Origin: CAVVZJ01 sp963752755
GTDB lineage: Bacteria > Planctomycetota > Planctomycetia > Isosphaerales > Isosphaeraceae
DNA length: 64,000 nucleotides
Direction: 5' to 3'
NCBI GenBank assembly: GCA_963752755.1
Contig: CAVVZJ010000001.1
Location: 1,736,001 to 1,800,000, forward strand
The position numbers were made by a program, and so were the translations under genes. How positions within the stretch are numbered: the stretch's first letter is position 1; the number at the start of each line of letters is the position of its first letter. Below, one piece after another: positions 47,011 through 57,911 of this stretch. The notes under the pieces are model-generated. The model saw only the letters and a program-made list of their open reading frames with translations. It had not been told where the DNA came from and searched no databases.

Positions 47011-47433
47011 GGAAGCCTGGCCCTTCGTCCAGCGAAAAGGAGCGGGGAGCGTTCCCGACGCCCCTCGCCGGAAACGCCGTTCGCTCCTCCCAGGGAGGAA
47101 CGTAGCGAAGCCGGCAATCCACCGCAATCGGCTCTCCGGCCACTTGTGCCTCGAGAGAACGGAACTCCAAGGAGGAGAACCGGCGGACTGGCATGAAAGC
47201 TGCCAGCCGGTCGGGGACAGAATTGCGCCACGAGCCCCGATCTGCCCGACCGCCCGAAGGGGTGCGGAGGATCAGAAGGCTGGCCCCGATGGCCGTCAAC
47301 ATGCGGAGGATCGGACCAGGAAGCCTGTCGACTCGATGGATGTGGTCGACAAGCGGCGGGAGAGGGCGCATCATACCGTGGAGAAACCGGGCCGGTCGGC
47401 CGGCGTGGCGTCGCGTGTTGGGAAAGAGGACTC
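47011..47433. other. Region upstream of the glgE cluster
   Basis: About 420 bases with no supported gene. It lies between the leftward DUF5658-like gene and glgE and should carry the promoter of the glucan cluster, but I see no convincing -35/-10 pair or sigma-54 motif. Leftward open frames here lack protein-like patterns. Confidence 0.35.
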
Positions 47434-49468
47434 ATGACGATCGAAGGACGACCCCAGCCGGAAAAGGGCCCGTCGCTGCCGCCACCTCGCGTCGTGATCG
47501 AAGAGCATCCATCCCGAGATCGACGGCGGTCGGTTCCCGATCAAGCGGACGGTCGGCGAGGAGGTGGTCGTCCGGGCCGACATCTTCGCGGAAGGGCACG
47601 ACGAGATCGCGGCGGTCGTGAAATTCCGGCCGATCGGCGACAAGCGTGGGGCGAGTCGCGGCTGGAACCGCTGGGCAACGACCGCTGGGGCGGCCGGTTC
47701 GTCGTCGATCGCAAGGGCCGCTGGGAATACACCTTCCAGGGCTGGGTCGATCACTTCGCCACCTGGGCCAAGGAGCTTTTCAAGAAGCACCAGGCCGGAC
47801 AGGACGTGAACGGAGCGAGCTTCTCGAAGGAGCGCAACTCGTCCGCGAGGCCGCCGACCGCGCCGGGCGGCAATGACGCCAGCTGGCTCCGATCAGAAGG
47901 CCGACGCGATCGACGGCCCCGCCGACCAGGACGCCCGCGTCGCCGCCGCGCTCGACCCCGCCCTGGCCGAGCTGATGCGGCGCTACCCCGACCGCGAGCA
48001 GGCCCGCTCACTACGACCGACTGCTCGGCATCACGGTCGAGCGCGAGCGGGCGCGGTTCGGGTCCTGGTACGAGATGTTCCCCCGCTCGGCCTCGCCCGA
48101 GCCCGGCCGGCACGGCACGTTCCGGGACGTCGAGGCGCGCCTGCCCTACGTCGCCGAGCATGGGCTTCGACGTCCTCTACCTGCCGCCGATCCACCCGAT
48201 CGGCCGCGCCTACCGCAAGGGGCCGAACAACACGCTCACCCCCGGCCCGAACGACCCGGGCAGCCCCTGGGCGATCGGCGGTCCCGAGGGGGGCCATACC
48301 GAGATCCATCCCGAGCTCGGCACGATCGAGGACTTCGATCGCCTCGTGGACCGTGCCGCGAGCACGGCATCGAGATCGCGCTCGACATCGCCTTCCAGTG
48401 CTCGCCCGACCACCCCTGGGTCAAGGAGCACCCCGAGTGGTTCCGCCACCGGCCCGACGGCACGATCAAGTACGCCGAGAACCCGCCCAAGAAGTACCAG
48501 GACATCTACCCGATCAACTTCGAGACGAAGCACTGGAAGTCGCTCTGGGAAGGCTTGCGGGACGTCTTCCTCTACTGGTCCGATCACGGCGTCAACATCT
48601 TCCGCGTCGATAACCCGCACACGAAGGCCTTCCCGTTCTGGGAGTGGTGCATCCGCGAGGTCTGGGACCGCAACCCCGACGCCATCTTCCTGGCCGAGGC
48701 GTTCACCCGGCCGAAGGTGATGAAGTACCTCGCCAAGAGCGGGTATCCGCAGTCGTACAGCTATTTCACCTGGCGCAACGACAAGCTCGGCCTGACCGAG
48801 TACTTCACCGAACTGACGCAGACCGACGTCGTCGAGTACATGCGTCCGAACCTCTTCGCGAACACGCCCGACATCCTCCACGAGTTCCTCCAGACGTGCG
48901 GCCGGCCGGGCTTCATGATCCGCCTCGTGCTGGCGGCCACGCTCGGGGCGACTTACGGCATCTATGGCCCGCCTTTTGAACTCTGCGTCGGCACGCCCGT
49001 GAAAGCGGGCTCGGAGGAATACCTCGACTCCGAGAAGTACCAGGTCCGCCACTGGAATCTCGACGACCCGTCGAGCCTGCGCTACTACATCGCCCGGGTC
49101 AACGCGATCCGCCGCGAGAACCCGGCGCTCCAGTACAACCGCCACCTCCGTTTCTTCTCCGTCGATAACGACCGGATCATCTGTTACGGCAAGTTCTCCC
49201 CCGACCATCTCCAACTTCATCCTGACCGTGGTCAACCTCGACCCCCACCACACGCAATCCGGCTGGGTGAACCTGCCCGATCGAGGAGCTGGAACTGGGC
49301 GCCGGGCCAAGCAACGCGTACCAGGTCCACGACCTGATCAGCGATGCCCGCTACCTCTGGAACGGGTCGTGGAACTTCGTTCAACTCGACCCGCAGACGA
49401 ACCCGGCGCACATCTTCCGGGTCCGCAGGAAGATCAAGACCGAACATGATTTCGATTATTACCAGTGA
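47434..49468 (+). CDS. glgE: Alpha-1,4-glucan:maltose-1-phosphate maltosyltransferase, frameshifted
   Basis: GlgE transfers maltosyl units from maltose-1-phosphate to alpha-1,4-glucan. The N-terminal DUF3416-like domain has KRTVGEEVVVRADIFAEGHD, EPLGNDRWGGRFVVDRKGRW and YTFQGWVDHFATW. The GH13 domain has FGSWYEMFPRSASPEPGRHG, FDVLYLPPIHPIGRAYRKGP, IALDIAFQCSPDHPWVKEHP, GVNIFRVDNPHTKAFPFWEW (nucleophile Asp), IFLAEAFTRPKVMKYLAKSG (acid/base Glu) and LRFFSVDNDRIICYGKFS, ending TEHDFDYYQ. At least nine one-base breaks occur (about 47506, 47646, 47816, 47875, 48008, 48159, 48356, 49212, 49279). About 678 codons, normal for GlgE. Confidence 0.92.
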
Positions 49469-49583
49469 TCGGACGGCCTGCTTTTCGGGTCGGCAGCGCG
49501 CGATCTGCGTAACGCCGCGGACAGCCGACGACGCCGGTAGGTCCTTTTTATCGAAGATCCCGAGGCCGAGGAAATACGACACG

Positions 49584-51265
49584 ATGCCGGACCAGAGCCT
49601 CACGCCGGGCCGCGAAGAATTGGATCGAGGGCGACGCGCGGTCGCGACTGGAGCGAGAGACCTTGCCCGATTACCTCCGTCGCCAGCGCTGGTTCGCGGG
49701 CAAGGCGCGGACGATCGAATCGGTCCGGATCGCCGACGTGACCCGCGACGCCGGGCTCCCCGAAGGGCTCGCGATCGCCCTGGTCGAGGCCCGCTTCCGC
49801 GACGGCGGCACCGACGTCTATTTCCTGCCGCTGGCCATCCACCGCCGGCTCCGAGGCCGACCGGATCGCTCGGGAGCCGCGCTGGTTCGTGGCCGACCTG
49901 AACGGCATCGACGGGCAAAGACGATCCTCCACGACGCGCTGGCCGACCCGCGGAATTGCCTGGCCTTGCTGGATCTGATCGGCCAAGGACGCACGGTCGC
50001 GACGCGAACACGGCTCGATCCGCGCGGTGAAGACCGACGCCTTCGACGCGGCCCGCGGCGCGGACGACGCGCCGGGGCCGGTCCGCCTCGGCTCGGCCGA
50101 GCAGAGCAACTCGGCAGTCCTCTTCGGCGATCGCCTGATCCTCAAGGTCTTCCGACGGCTCGAACCGGGCCTCAACCCCGACTTCGAGATCGGCCGGTTC
50201 CTCACCGAGCAGGCCCATTTCGACCGCATCCCCCAGGCCGCCGGCGCGATCGAGTACGACCGTGCCGGGCGAGCCGACCACGACGGTCGCGATCCTCCAG
50301 CGGCTCGTCCGGAACCAGGGGAGCGGCTGGGAGCATGCCCTGAGCGTGCTCGAACGCTATTACGCGGACGTGGCCAATCGACCCGACAAGCCGCCGGACC
50401 TCGGGCGGATTGCGGTCCTCGAGCTGGCGACCGAGCGAGCCGCCGGCGTCGGTGGCCGAGTCAGGTCGGCTCCGCCTTGCAGGACGCGGCCACGCTCGGG
50501 CGTCGGACCGCCGAGATGCACCTGGCCCTCGCGTCCGACGACCGCGACCCCGACTTCGCCCCGCGGCCGATGGCCCGCCGAAGACCTGGAAGCCCTCGCA
50601 TCCGACATCCGGGACCAGGTCGAGCGAACGCTCACGGCGCTCCGGGAGACGTACGATCGGCTGCACGAGTCCGTGAAGCCCGAGGCGCGGCACGTTCTGG
50701 ACAGGGCCCGCGGCCTGCTCGATCACCTCGACGCGTTGACGCGGACTCCGTCCCGGCTCGACCGTGATCCGGGTCCACGGCGACTACCATCTCGGGCAGG
50801 TGCTCCGGGTCGATGACGACTACGTCATCCTCGACTTCGAGGGGGAGCCGGCGAAGCCGTTGGCGAAGCGTCGCGAGAAGCAGTCGCCGCTGAAGGACGT
50901 CGTCGGCATGCTCCGCTCGTTCGACTACGCGGCCCACGCCGGGCTCTTCGCGGCCACGGAGGGTCAGCGGCCCGCCGAGCGGGATCGGCTGGTCCCCTGG
51001 GCACGGACCTGGCAGAGCTGGACGTCGGCCCGGTTCCTCCGGGCCTATCTCGACACGGCCGGCCCGGCGTCGTTCCTGCCCCGCGACCGGGCAGACCTGG
51101 ATCGCCTCCTCAGGGCGTTCACGCTCGACAAGGCGATGTACGAACTGCTTTACGAATTGAACAACCGGCCCGACTGGGTCCGCATCCCGCTCCGGGGCGT
51201 CGTGTCCTTGATCGAGCAAGGGCGCGGCGGCCGGGGCGGCGGAGTCCTTGAGGAAGAGCGCGTGA
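49584..51265 (+). CDS. pep2: Maltokinase, separate copy, frameshifted
   Basis: Phosphorylates maltose with ATP to maltose-1-phosphate, the GlgE donor. The N-terminal cap has LPDYLRRQRWFAGKARTIES and FRDGGTDVYFLPLAI. The kinase core shows EQSNSAVLFGDRLILKVFRR, EPGLNPDFEIGRFLTEQ, TVIRVHGDYHLGQVL (catalytic Asp), DDYVILDFEGEPAKPLAKRR (metal-binding Asp) and LKDVVGMLRSFDYAAHAGLF. About seven indels are seen, the first an extra T at 49620. The frame at 50764-51663 runs without stop into glgB. A TGA at 51263-51265 in the neighbouring frame, 2 bases before the glgB ATG, is the more likely end. Confidence 0.85.
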
Positions 51266-51267
51266 TC

Positions 51268-53176
51268 ATGCCCAGCCTGCTGTCCGACTTCGACCTCTAC
51301 CTTCTGGCGGAAGGGACGCACCACCGCAGCTTCGAGAAGCTGGGGGCCCACCTGGCCACGCACGACGGCGTTCCCGGCACCCACTTCGCCGTCTGGGCGC
51401 CGAACGCCGAGTCGGTGTCGATCATCGGCGACGTCAACGGCTGGGACCCGAAGAGCCTGCCGCTGGAGCGTCGGGGCTGGTCGGGGATCTGGGAGCGGTT
51501 CGTGCCGCACGCCCTCCAGGGAACGCGTTACAAGTATCACATCCAGCCCTCCGGACGGCGGCGAGGCACTCGACAAGGCCGACCCGTACGCCTTCGCGTC
51601 GGAGACGCCGCCGGGCAATGCGTCGCGGGTCTGGGACCTCGGCGGTTACGAGTGGCACGATGACGGAGTGGCGGAAACACCGGGCGGACGTCGAACGCGC
51701 TCGGGGCGCCGATCTCCATCTACGAGGTCCATCTCGGCTCCTGGCGCCGCGTGCCCGACCAGGGCAACCGCTGGTTGAACTATCGCGAGATCGCCCCCTT
51801 GCTGGCGGATTACGCGGCCGAGATGGGCTTCACGCACGTCGAGCTTGCTCCCATTGGCCGAGCATCCGTTTATCGGTTCCTGGGGCTACCAGACGACCGG
51901 CTACTTCTCGCCGTCGAGCCGCTTCGGCACGCCGCAGGACCTGATGTTCCTGATCGACACCCTCCACCAGCGCGGTCTCGGCGTGATCCTCGACTGGGTC
52001 CCCGCCCACTTCCCCGACGACCCGCACGGCCTGTCGGAGTTCGACGGCTCCGCCCTTGTACGAGCATGAGAACCCGAAGAAGGGCCGCAACCCGGAGTGG
52101 AATACCTACGTCTTCGATTACTCGAAGCCGCAGGTCCGCAACTTCCTCATCAGCAACGCCCTCTACTGGCTCGAAGACTATCACGTCGACGGGCTCCGCG
52201 TGGACGCCGTCACCTCGATGCTCTTCCTCGACTACGGCCGGGAAGGAGGGCGACTGGGTCCCAAACCGTCACGGCGGCCGGGAGAACCTGGAGGCGATCG
52301 CGTTCCTCCGGCAGTTCAACGACGCCGTCCACAAGGAGTTTCCCGGCGTCCTCACGATCGCCGAGGAGACCGCGGCATTCCCCGGCGTGACCCGACCGAC
52401 CGACGCCGGCGGCCTCGGGTTCGACCTGCGTTGGGACGTCGGCTGGGTCCACGACACCGTCGATGACTACATGTCCCGTGACCCGAATCGAGCGGAAGCA
52501 TGCCCACGAGAAGTTGACTTTCCGGCAGATGTATGCACACAAGGAGAATTACGTCATCCCCTACTCGCATGACGAAGTGAAACCCGGCCGTGGCTCGCTC
52601 CTGGCCAAGATGCCGGGCGACGACTGGCAGAAGCGCGCGAATCTGCGGCTCTTGCTCGGCTACATGTACGGCCTGACCGGCAAGAAGCTGATGTTCATGG
52701 GGACCGAATTCGGCCAGTGGCACGAGTGGAACCACGACGGCAGCCTCGACTGGAACCTGCTGGAAGATCCCCGCCACGAGTCGATCCGCCGCTGGGTTCG
52801 CGACCTGAACACGACCTATCGCGGCGTCCCCGCGCTTCACGAGCGGGATTGCGACCCGGAGGGGTTCCAGTGGGTCGAGGCCCACGACGCAGAGCGGAGC
52901 GTGGTGGCGTTCCTGCGGCGGGCGAAGCACTCGGAGGACGTCGTGCTCGTCGCCTGCAACTTCACGGCCAGCCCCCGTCACAACTACCGGCTGGGCGTTC
53001 CCCACGGCGGTCGATGGGAGGAGATTCTCAACAGCGACGCCCGGCTCTACGGCGGCAGCGGTCAGGGCAACATCGGAGGCCTGGAGGCTGCTCCGATCCT
53101 CGCGCAGGGCCTCTCGCAATCGCTCAACCTTGTCCTGCCTCCGCTGTCGATGGTGGCGCTCAGGAGTCGGCGATGA
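51268..53176 (+). CDS. glgB: 1,4-alpha-glucan branching enzyme, frameshifted
   Basis: Introduces alpha-1,6 branches into the glucan made by GlgE. The CBM48 domain has TPGTHFAVWAPNAE-like VPGTHFAVWAPNAESVSIIG, DVNGWDPKSLPL and GIWERFVPHALQGTRYKYHI. The GH13_9 domain has IYEVHLGSWRRVPDQGNRWL, HPFIGSWGYQTTGYFSPSSR, VILDWVPAHFPDDPHGLSEF, VDGLRVDAVTSMLFLDYG (nucleophile), TIAEETAAFPGVT (acid/base Glu), PYSHDEVKPGRGSLLAKMPG and LMFMGTEFGQWHEWNHDGSL. It ends LVLPPLSMVAL. About seven extra bases break the frame between 51550 and 52496. The last 700 bases are intact. Confidence 0.93.
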
Positions 53177-53302
53177 GTCCGATGCGGCATTCCGTCGGTC
53201 TCGATAAAGTTGCGAGTCGCCGGGCCGGAGGGCCCTTGCCAGGAAATCCCGACCTGCCAGCGACCGGTCGCCACGAAGCGACCCCGGCCGGAGACTGTCG
53301 CC

Positions 53303-56300
53303 ATGCGTGATGAAGACCCCTTCTGGTATAAGGACGCGGTGATCTACGAGGTCCACGTCCGCGCCTTTCAGGACAGCGACGGCGACGGCATCGGCGACTT
53401 CCGCGGCCTGACCCGACGGCTCGACTACCTCCACGACCTGGGCGTTACGGCCATCTGGCTCTTGCCGTTCTATCCCTCGCCTCTACGTGATGACGGCTAC
53501 GACATCGCAGATTACTCGGGTGTTCATGACAACTACGGCACCATCAAGGATTTTCGGCTCTTTCTGGACGAGGCCCACCGCCGCGGCTTGCGGGTGATCA
53601 CGGAGCTTGTGCTCAATCACACCTCCGACCAACACCCCTGGTTCCAGCGGGCGCGGAGGGCGCCGGCAGGGAGCACGGAGCGCGACTTCTACGTCTGGAG
53701 CGACGCCCCGCCCTCGGCCGACACGCCCGATCGTTTCCGCGAGGCCCGGGTCATCTTTCAGGACTTCGAGCGCTCAAACTGGGCCTGGGACCCGGTCGCC
53801 AAGGCGTATTACTGGCACCGCTTCTATTCCCATCAGCCCGACCTCAACTACGACAACCCCGCAGTTGTCGAGGCGATCTTCGGCACGGTCGATTTCTGGC
53901 TCGGGATGGGTGTCGATGGCCTTCGGCTCGACGCGGCCCCCTACCTCTTCGAACGCGAGGGGACCAATTGTGAGAACCTGCCGGAGACGTACGACTTCCT
54001 CGAACGGCTCCGTCATCATATCGATGAACACTATTCGAACCGCATGCTCCTGGCCGAGGCGAACCAGTGGCCCGAGGACGCCGCGGCCTACTTCGGCCGG
54101 GGCGACGCCTGCCAGATGGCGTTTCACTTCCCCTTGATGCCGCGGATGTTCATGTCCATCCATATGGAGGACCGGCTCCCGATCGTGGACATCCTCTCGC
54201 AGACCCCGGACATCCCGGAGTCGTGCCAGTGGGCAATCTTCCTCCGCAACCACGACGAGCTGACATTGGAGATGGTCACGGACGAGGAACGTGACTATAT
54301 GAACCGTGTTTATGCTCGCGAGGCGCAGGCGCGGATCAATCTCGGCATCCGGCGCCGCCTGGCCCCCTTGATGCGGAACAACCGGCGACGGATCGAGCTG
54401 ATGAACGCCCTGCTGCTCTCCTTGCCCGGCACGCCCGTGCTCTATTACGGCGATGAGATCGGTATGGGTGATAATATCTACCTTGGCGATCGCAACGGCG
54501 TCCGCACACCGATGCAGTGGAGCTTCGACCGCAACGCCGGGTTTTCGCGGGGCAACCCCCAGAGCCTCTACTTGCCGATCATCACCGACCCGGAATACCA
54601 CTTCGGCGCGGTCAACGTCGAGTCTCAGGTCGAGAACCCGCACTCGCTCCTCTCCTGGATGAAGCGGATCATCGCCCTGCGTAAGCGGTATCGCGCCTTC
54701 GGCCGGGGCAGCCTGGAGTTCCTCCAGCCGGAAAACGACCGCATCCTCGGTTTCCTCCGGCGGTTCGAGGACGAGACGATCCTCGTCCTGGCGAACCTCT
54801 CCCGGTTCGTGCAGCCAGTCGAGCTGGACCTGTCGGAATTCCAGGGCCTTCGGCCGGTCGAGCTGTTCGGCCGGATCGACTTTCCGACCATCGGCGAGTC
54901 ACCGTATTCGCTGACCCTCGGTCCACACGCCTTCTACTGGTTCTGCCTGGAGAGTGTGCGACCGGAGGGCGTGGAAGGCGGTGTGACGGGGGACGAGGCA
55001 GCCCTGCCCACGGTTTCGGTCGCGGGACCGTGGGAGGAATTGACGACCGGGGCGAGCCGTGCGGCGATCGAGGGAGCCCTGCGGGTGTACCTGGATCGAC
55101 GGCAGTTCGGCGGCGATCCGCGGTCGATCCGGTTCGTTGAGATCGACGAGATCGTCCCTTTGCGGGGGAGTTCACCCTCGCCCTACATCGTGATCGCACG
55201 GGCCGAGTATTACGAGGGCCAGCCGGCTCGGTTCCAGGTGCCTCTGTCACTGGCGACCAGCGACCATGCGGCGGCGATTCGGGAACGGCGGCCGGAGTCG
55301 GCGATCGCGCTGCTCGAAGGCGATGTCGCGGGCCTTCTCTTCGACGGCATGGCCGATGAGGGATTCTGCCGCCGTCTGCTCTCCCTGATCGGGCACGGCA
55401 AGCCGCTGGAAGGTGAGCTGGGTCAGATCGAGCCGGAGCCCACGACCATCTTCCAGCCGATCGACGAGGCCCAGACCGAGGCGCTGGACGTCATGCCGCT
55501 AACCGGTCAGCGGAGCAACACCTCCGTCGCGTTCGGCGATCGCCTGGTCTTGAAGCTCTTCCGTCGCGTCGAGGAGGGGCTGAACCCCGATGTGGAGCTG
55601 AACCAGTTCCTCTCCGAGGTGCTCGACTTCCCGCACGTTGCCCGGTTCGCCGGGGCCGTGCGTTATCGCCACGGCCGCAGCAAGCCGACTGGCCTCGCCT
55701 TGCTCCAGGACTACGTCCCGAACCGCGGCACCGCCTGGGAAACGACCCGCGAGTCGCTCGGTCGCTATTACGACCATGTGCTCGGTCGCGGGGCAGGGCG
55801 GGAGGTGTCGAGTCCTCTCATGCCGTTGCTGGATCTGAGCGCGAAGGCGATCCCGCCGCTGGCCGAGGAAACGATCGGGGCCTACCTGGACGAAGCCCGG
55901 CGAATCGGGCGTCGGACCGGCGAGCTTCACGGCGCCCTCGCCTCGCGGGCCGACCTGCCCGATTTCGCGCCGGGCCTTTTTCCAGCCTGTATCAGCGTTC
56001 CATCTATCAGTCGATGCGAGGCCAGGCCCGTCGGGTCGTCCGCCACCTGAGGCATCGGCTGGGCGACCTGCCCGACGACATCCAGGACGTGGCCCGCTCC
56101 GTCATCGAGCGTCAGGAGGAAATCCTCGACCGTTTCCAGACGATCCTGCGACGGAAGTTCACCGCATTGAAGATCCGGATTCACGGCGACTACCACCTCG
56201 GTCAGCTCCTGCACTCCGGCGAGGACTACGTGATCCTCGACTTCGAGGGAGAAGCGTACCGTCCGCTCACCGAGCGTCGGATCAAGCGATCGCCCCTGCG

Positions 56301-56676
56301 CGACGTGGCCGGGATGCTCAACTCGTTCCAGTACGCCGCATTTGCTAGCCTCAAGGAGCAAGGGACCGGCGGTCGCGACAAGGCGGCGGCCCTCCTGCGT
56401 CGGGAAGACATGGTTCTGCTGGAGCCGTGGGCCCGTTTCTGGATCACCTGGGTCTCGGCTGTCTTCCTCCACGATTACCTTCAGAGCGTCCAGGCGATCG
56501 ACCTCCTGCCCGCCACCGACGATGATCTCCGCGTACTCTGCGAGGCGTTCCGTCTCGAACGGGCCATCGAGAGCCTCGGTTACGAGCTTGACCACCGTCC
56601 CGGCTGGGTCGGAATCCCGCTGAAGGCCCTCCTCGGGTTGCTGGACACGCCGATGGAGATCACAACGATTGCTTGA
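53303..56676 (+). CDS. treS: Trehalose synthase / maltokinase fusion
   Basis: Two-domain enzyme: TreS interconverts trehalose and maltose, and the fused maltokinase makes maltose-1-phosphate. TreS part: WYKDAVIYEVHVRAFQDSDG, AIWLLPFYPSPLRDDGYDIA, GVDGLRLDAAPYLFEREGTN (nucleophile), MLLAEANQWPEDAAAYFGRG (Glu), AIFLRNHDELTLEMVTDEER and GTPVLYYGDEIGMGDNIYLG. The kinase part has QRSNTSVAFGDRLVLKLFRR, KIRIHGDYHLGQLLHSGEDY, VILDFEGEAYRPLTERR and GMLNSFQYAAFASL. One base is lost in a T-run near 55978; otherwise the 1,124-codon gene is clean. MRDEDPFWYKD at 53303 is the family start, although the frame opens at 53210. Confidence 0.94.
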
Positions 56677-56738
56677 ATTGGAATGGATCATGGCCGAGGG
56701 AAAGGCTCCCGATCGATCGCCCATCGACCATTCCAGAC

Positions 56739-57872
56739 TCAATCCCGAACCGGCTCTGGGATCTCGACCCACGACCGCCGCTCATGCGATTCGAGGACGG
56801 AATCGGCCACAACCTGGGCGTTGAGCCCGTCAGCAAAGCTCGGCACGGCACCGCGCCGCTCGACGATCGCCGAGACGAACTCCCAGGCCAGATCGTAGCG
56901 GAAGACCGTCGCCGGCTCGCCCTGCGACGGGTCGCGAGGGCTGCCTTCGGGCTTGAGGAACTCGGCGGGCACGGCCACCGGGGCGAGGTCCTGGCCCGTC
57001 TTGCCGACGAGGATCGTGTTCGGCTCGTGCAGGCGATAGACGGCCGAGCCCTCCGAGCCGTTGACCTCCGCCCACTCGTGGCCGAACCCGTTCCGGCCGT
57101 ACCCCTTTGCCAACGTCGTCCCCTCCCAGACCCCGGTCGCCCCCGAACGGAACTCGCCGATCAGGGCCGACCAGTCGTCCACCTCCGAGGGCGGACAAGG
57201 CCGGCCTTCGACCGTGGAGTCGCGTGGGGCGAAGCGAGCCACCGAACCGCAGACGGAGGCCAGAGGACCCATCAGGTCGATCGCAAAGTCGATCCGGTGG
57301 ATCGTCATATCAAACAGGTCGCCCGCGCCAGCACGGTCCCGATACTGCCGCCAGCCCCAGCTCGTCTCGGGCCAGTCGAGGAACCGCTGCGAGCGGAAAT
57401 GCCGTGGCGTGCCCAGGGTGCCCGTGGTCAGCAAGTGGCGGAGGTAGCGCATCGAAGGCGCGAACCGATACGTGAACGCCGTCATGTGGACCACCCCGGC
57501 CGCCCGGCAGGCGTCGAGCATCGCCCGAACCTCGCCGGCATTCAGGCCGAGCGGCTTCTCGCACATGACGTGCTTCCCCCCCCTGGCGGCGGCCTCCGTG
57601 ATCGGCCTGTGGGTGAAGTTCGGCGTGGCGATGATGACCGCGTCGATGTCGTCAGCCGAGCAGAGTTCCTCGAAGGAGGTCGTGACCCGCTCGATTCCCC
57701 AGTCCTGGCGACGCTTTTCGAGTAGCGCCGCGTCGGCATCGCAGACGGCGACAATCCGCGCCCGTGGGTCGAGACGCAGGCCAGGGACGTGATGATAATC
57801 GCTGACGGCGCCGGCGCCGATGATCGCGACACGGACGGGAGGTTCAGTCTGCTTGATCGTGGGCATCACCAT
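56739..57872 (-). CDS. Gfo/Idh/MocA family oxidoreductase
   Basis: A 377-residue NAD(P)-dependent sugar dehydrogenase-like protein. Rossmann start PPVRVAIIGAGAVSDYHHVP, then ARIVAVCDADAALLEKRRQD, AVIIATPNFTHRPITEAAAR, the conserved GGKHVMCEKPLGLNAGEVRA (EKP motif with catalytic Lys), and the C-terminal domain with SWGWRQYRDRAGAGDLFDMT and IHRIDFAIDLMGPLASVCGS. It lacks a Tat signal and is therefore cytoplasmic. It is convergent with treS, 62 bases away. The methyltransferase gene lies 39 bases upstream on the same strand. The substrate is unknown. Confidence 0.9.
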   Translation of the reverse strand: MVMPTIKQTEPPVRVAIIGAGAVSDYHHVPGLRLDPRARIVAVCDADAALLEKRRQDWGIERVTTSFEELCSADDIDAVIIATPNFTHRPITEAAARGGKHVMCEKPLGLNAGEVRAMLDACRAAGVVHMTAFTYRFAPSMRYLRHLLTTGTLGTPRHFRSQRFLDWPETSWGWRQYRDRAGAGDLFDMTIHRIDFAIDLMGPLASVCGSVARFAPRDSTVEGRPCPPSEVDDWSALIGEFRSGATGVWEGTTLAKGYGRNGFGHEWAEVNGSEGSAVYRLHEPNTILVGKTGQDLAPVAVPAEFLKPEGSPRDPSQGEPATVFRYDLAWEFVSAIVERRGAVPSFADGLNAQVVADSVLESHERRSWVEIPEPVRD

Positions 57873-57911
57873 CCTCAGGTTCTTCCGCGACGAAGCCGTG
57901 GACGGTCGTTG

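Noticed and set aside
47434..53176. Treating the many short ORFs as separate small genes
   Set aside because: Read across frames they give the complete ordered motifs of GlgE, maltokinase and GlgB, so they are fragments of three genes.
53210..53302. Upstream in-frame extension of TreS
   Set aside because: The 31 extra residues have no similarity to TreS N-termini. The ATG at 53303 gives the standard start DPFWYKDAVIYE.
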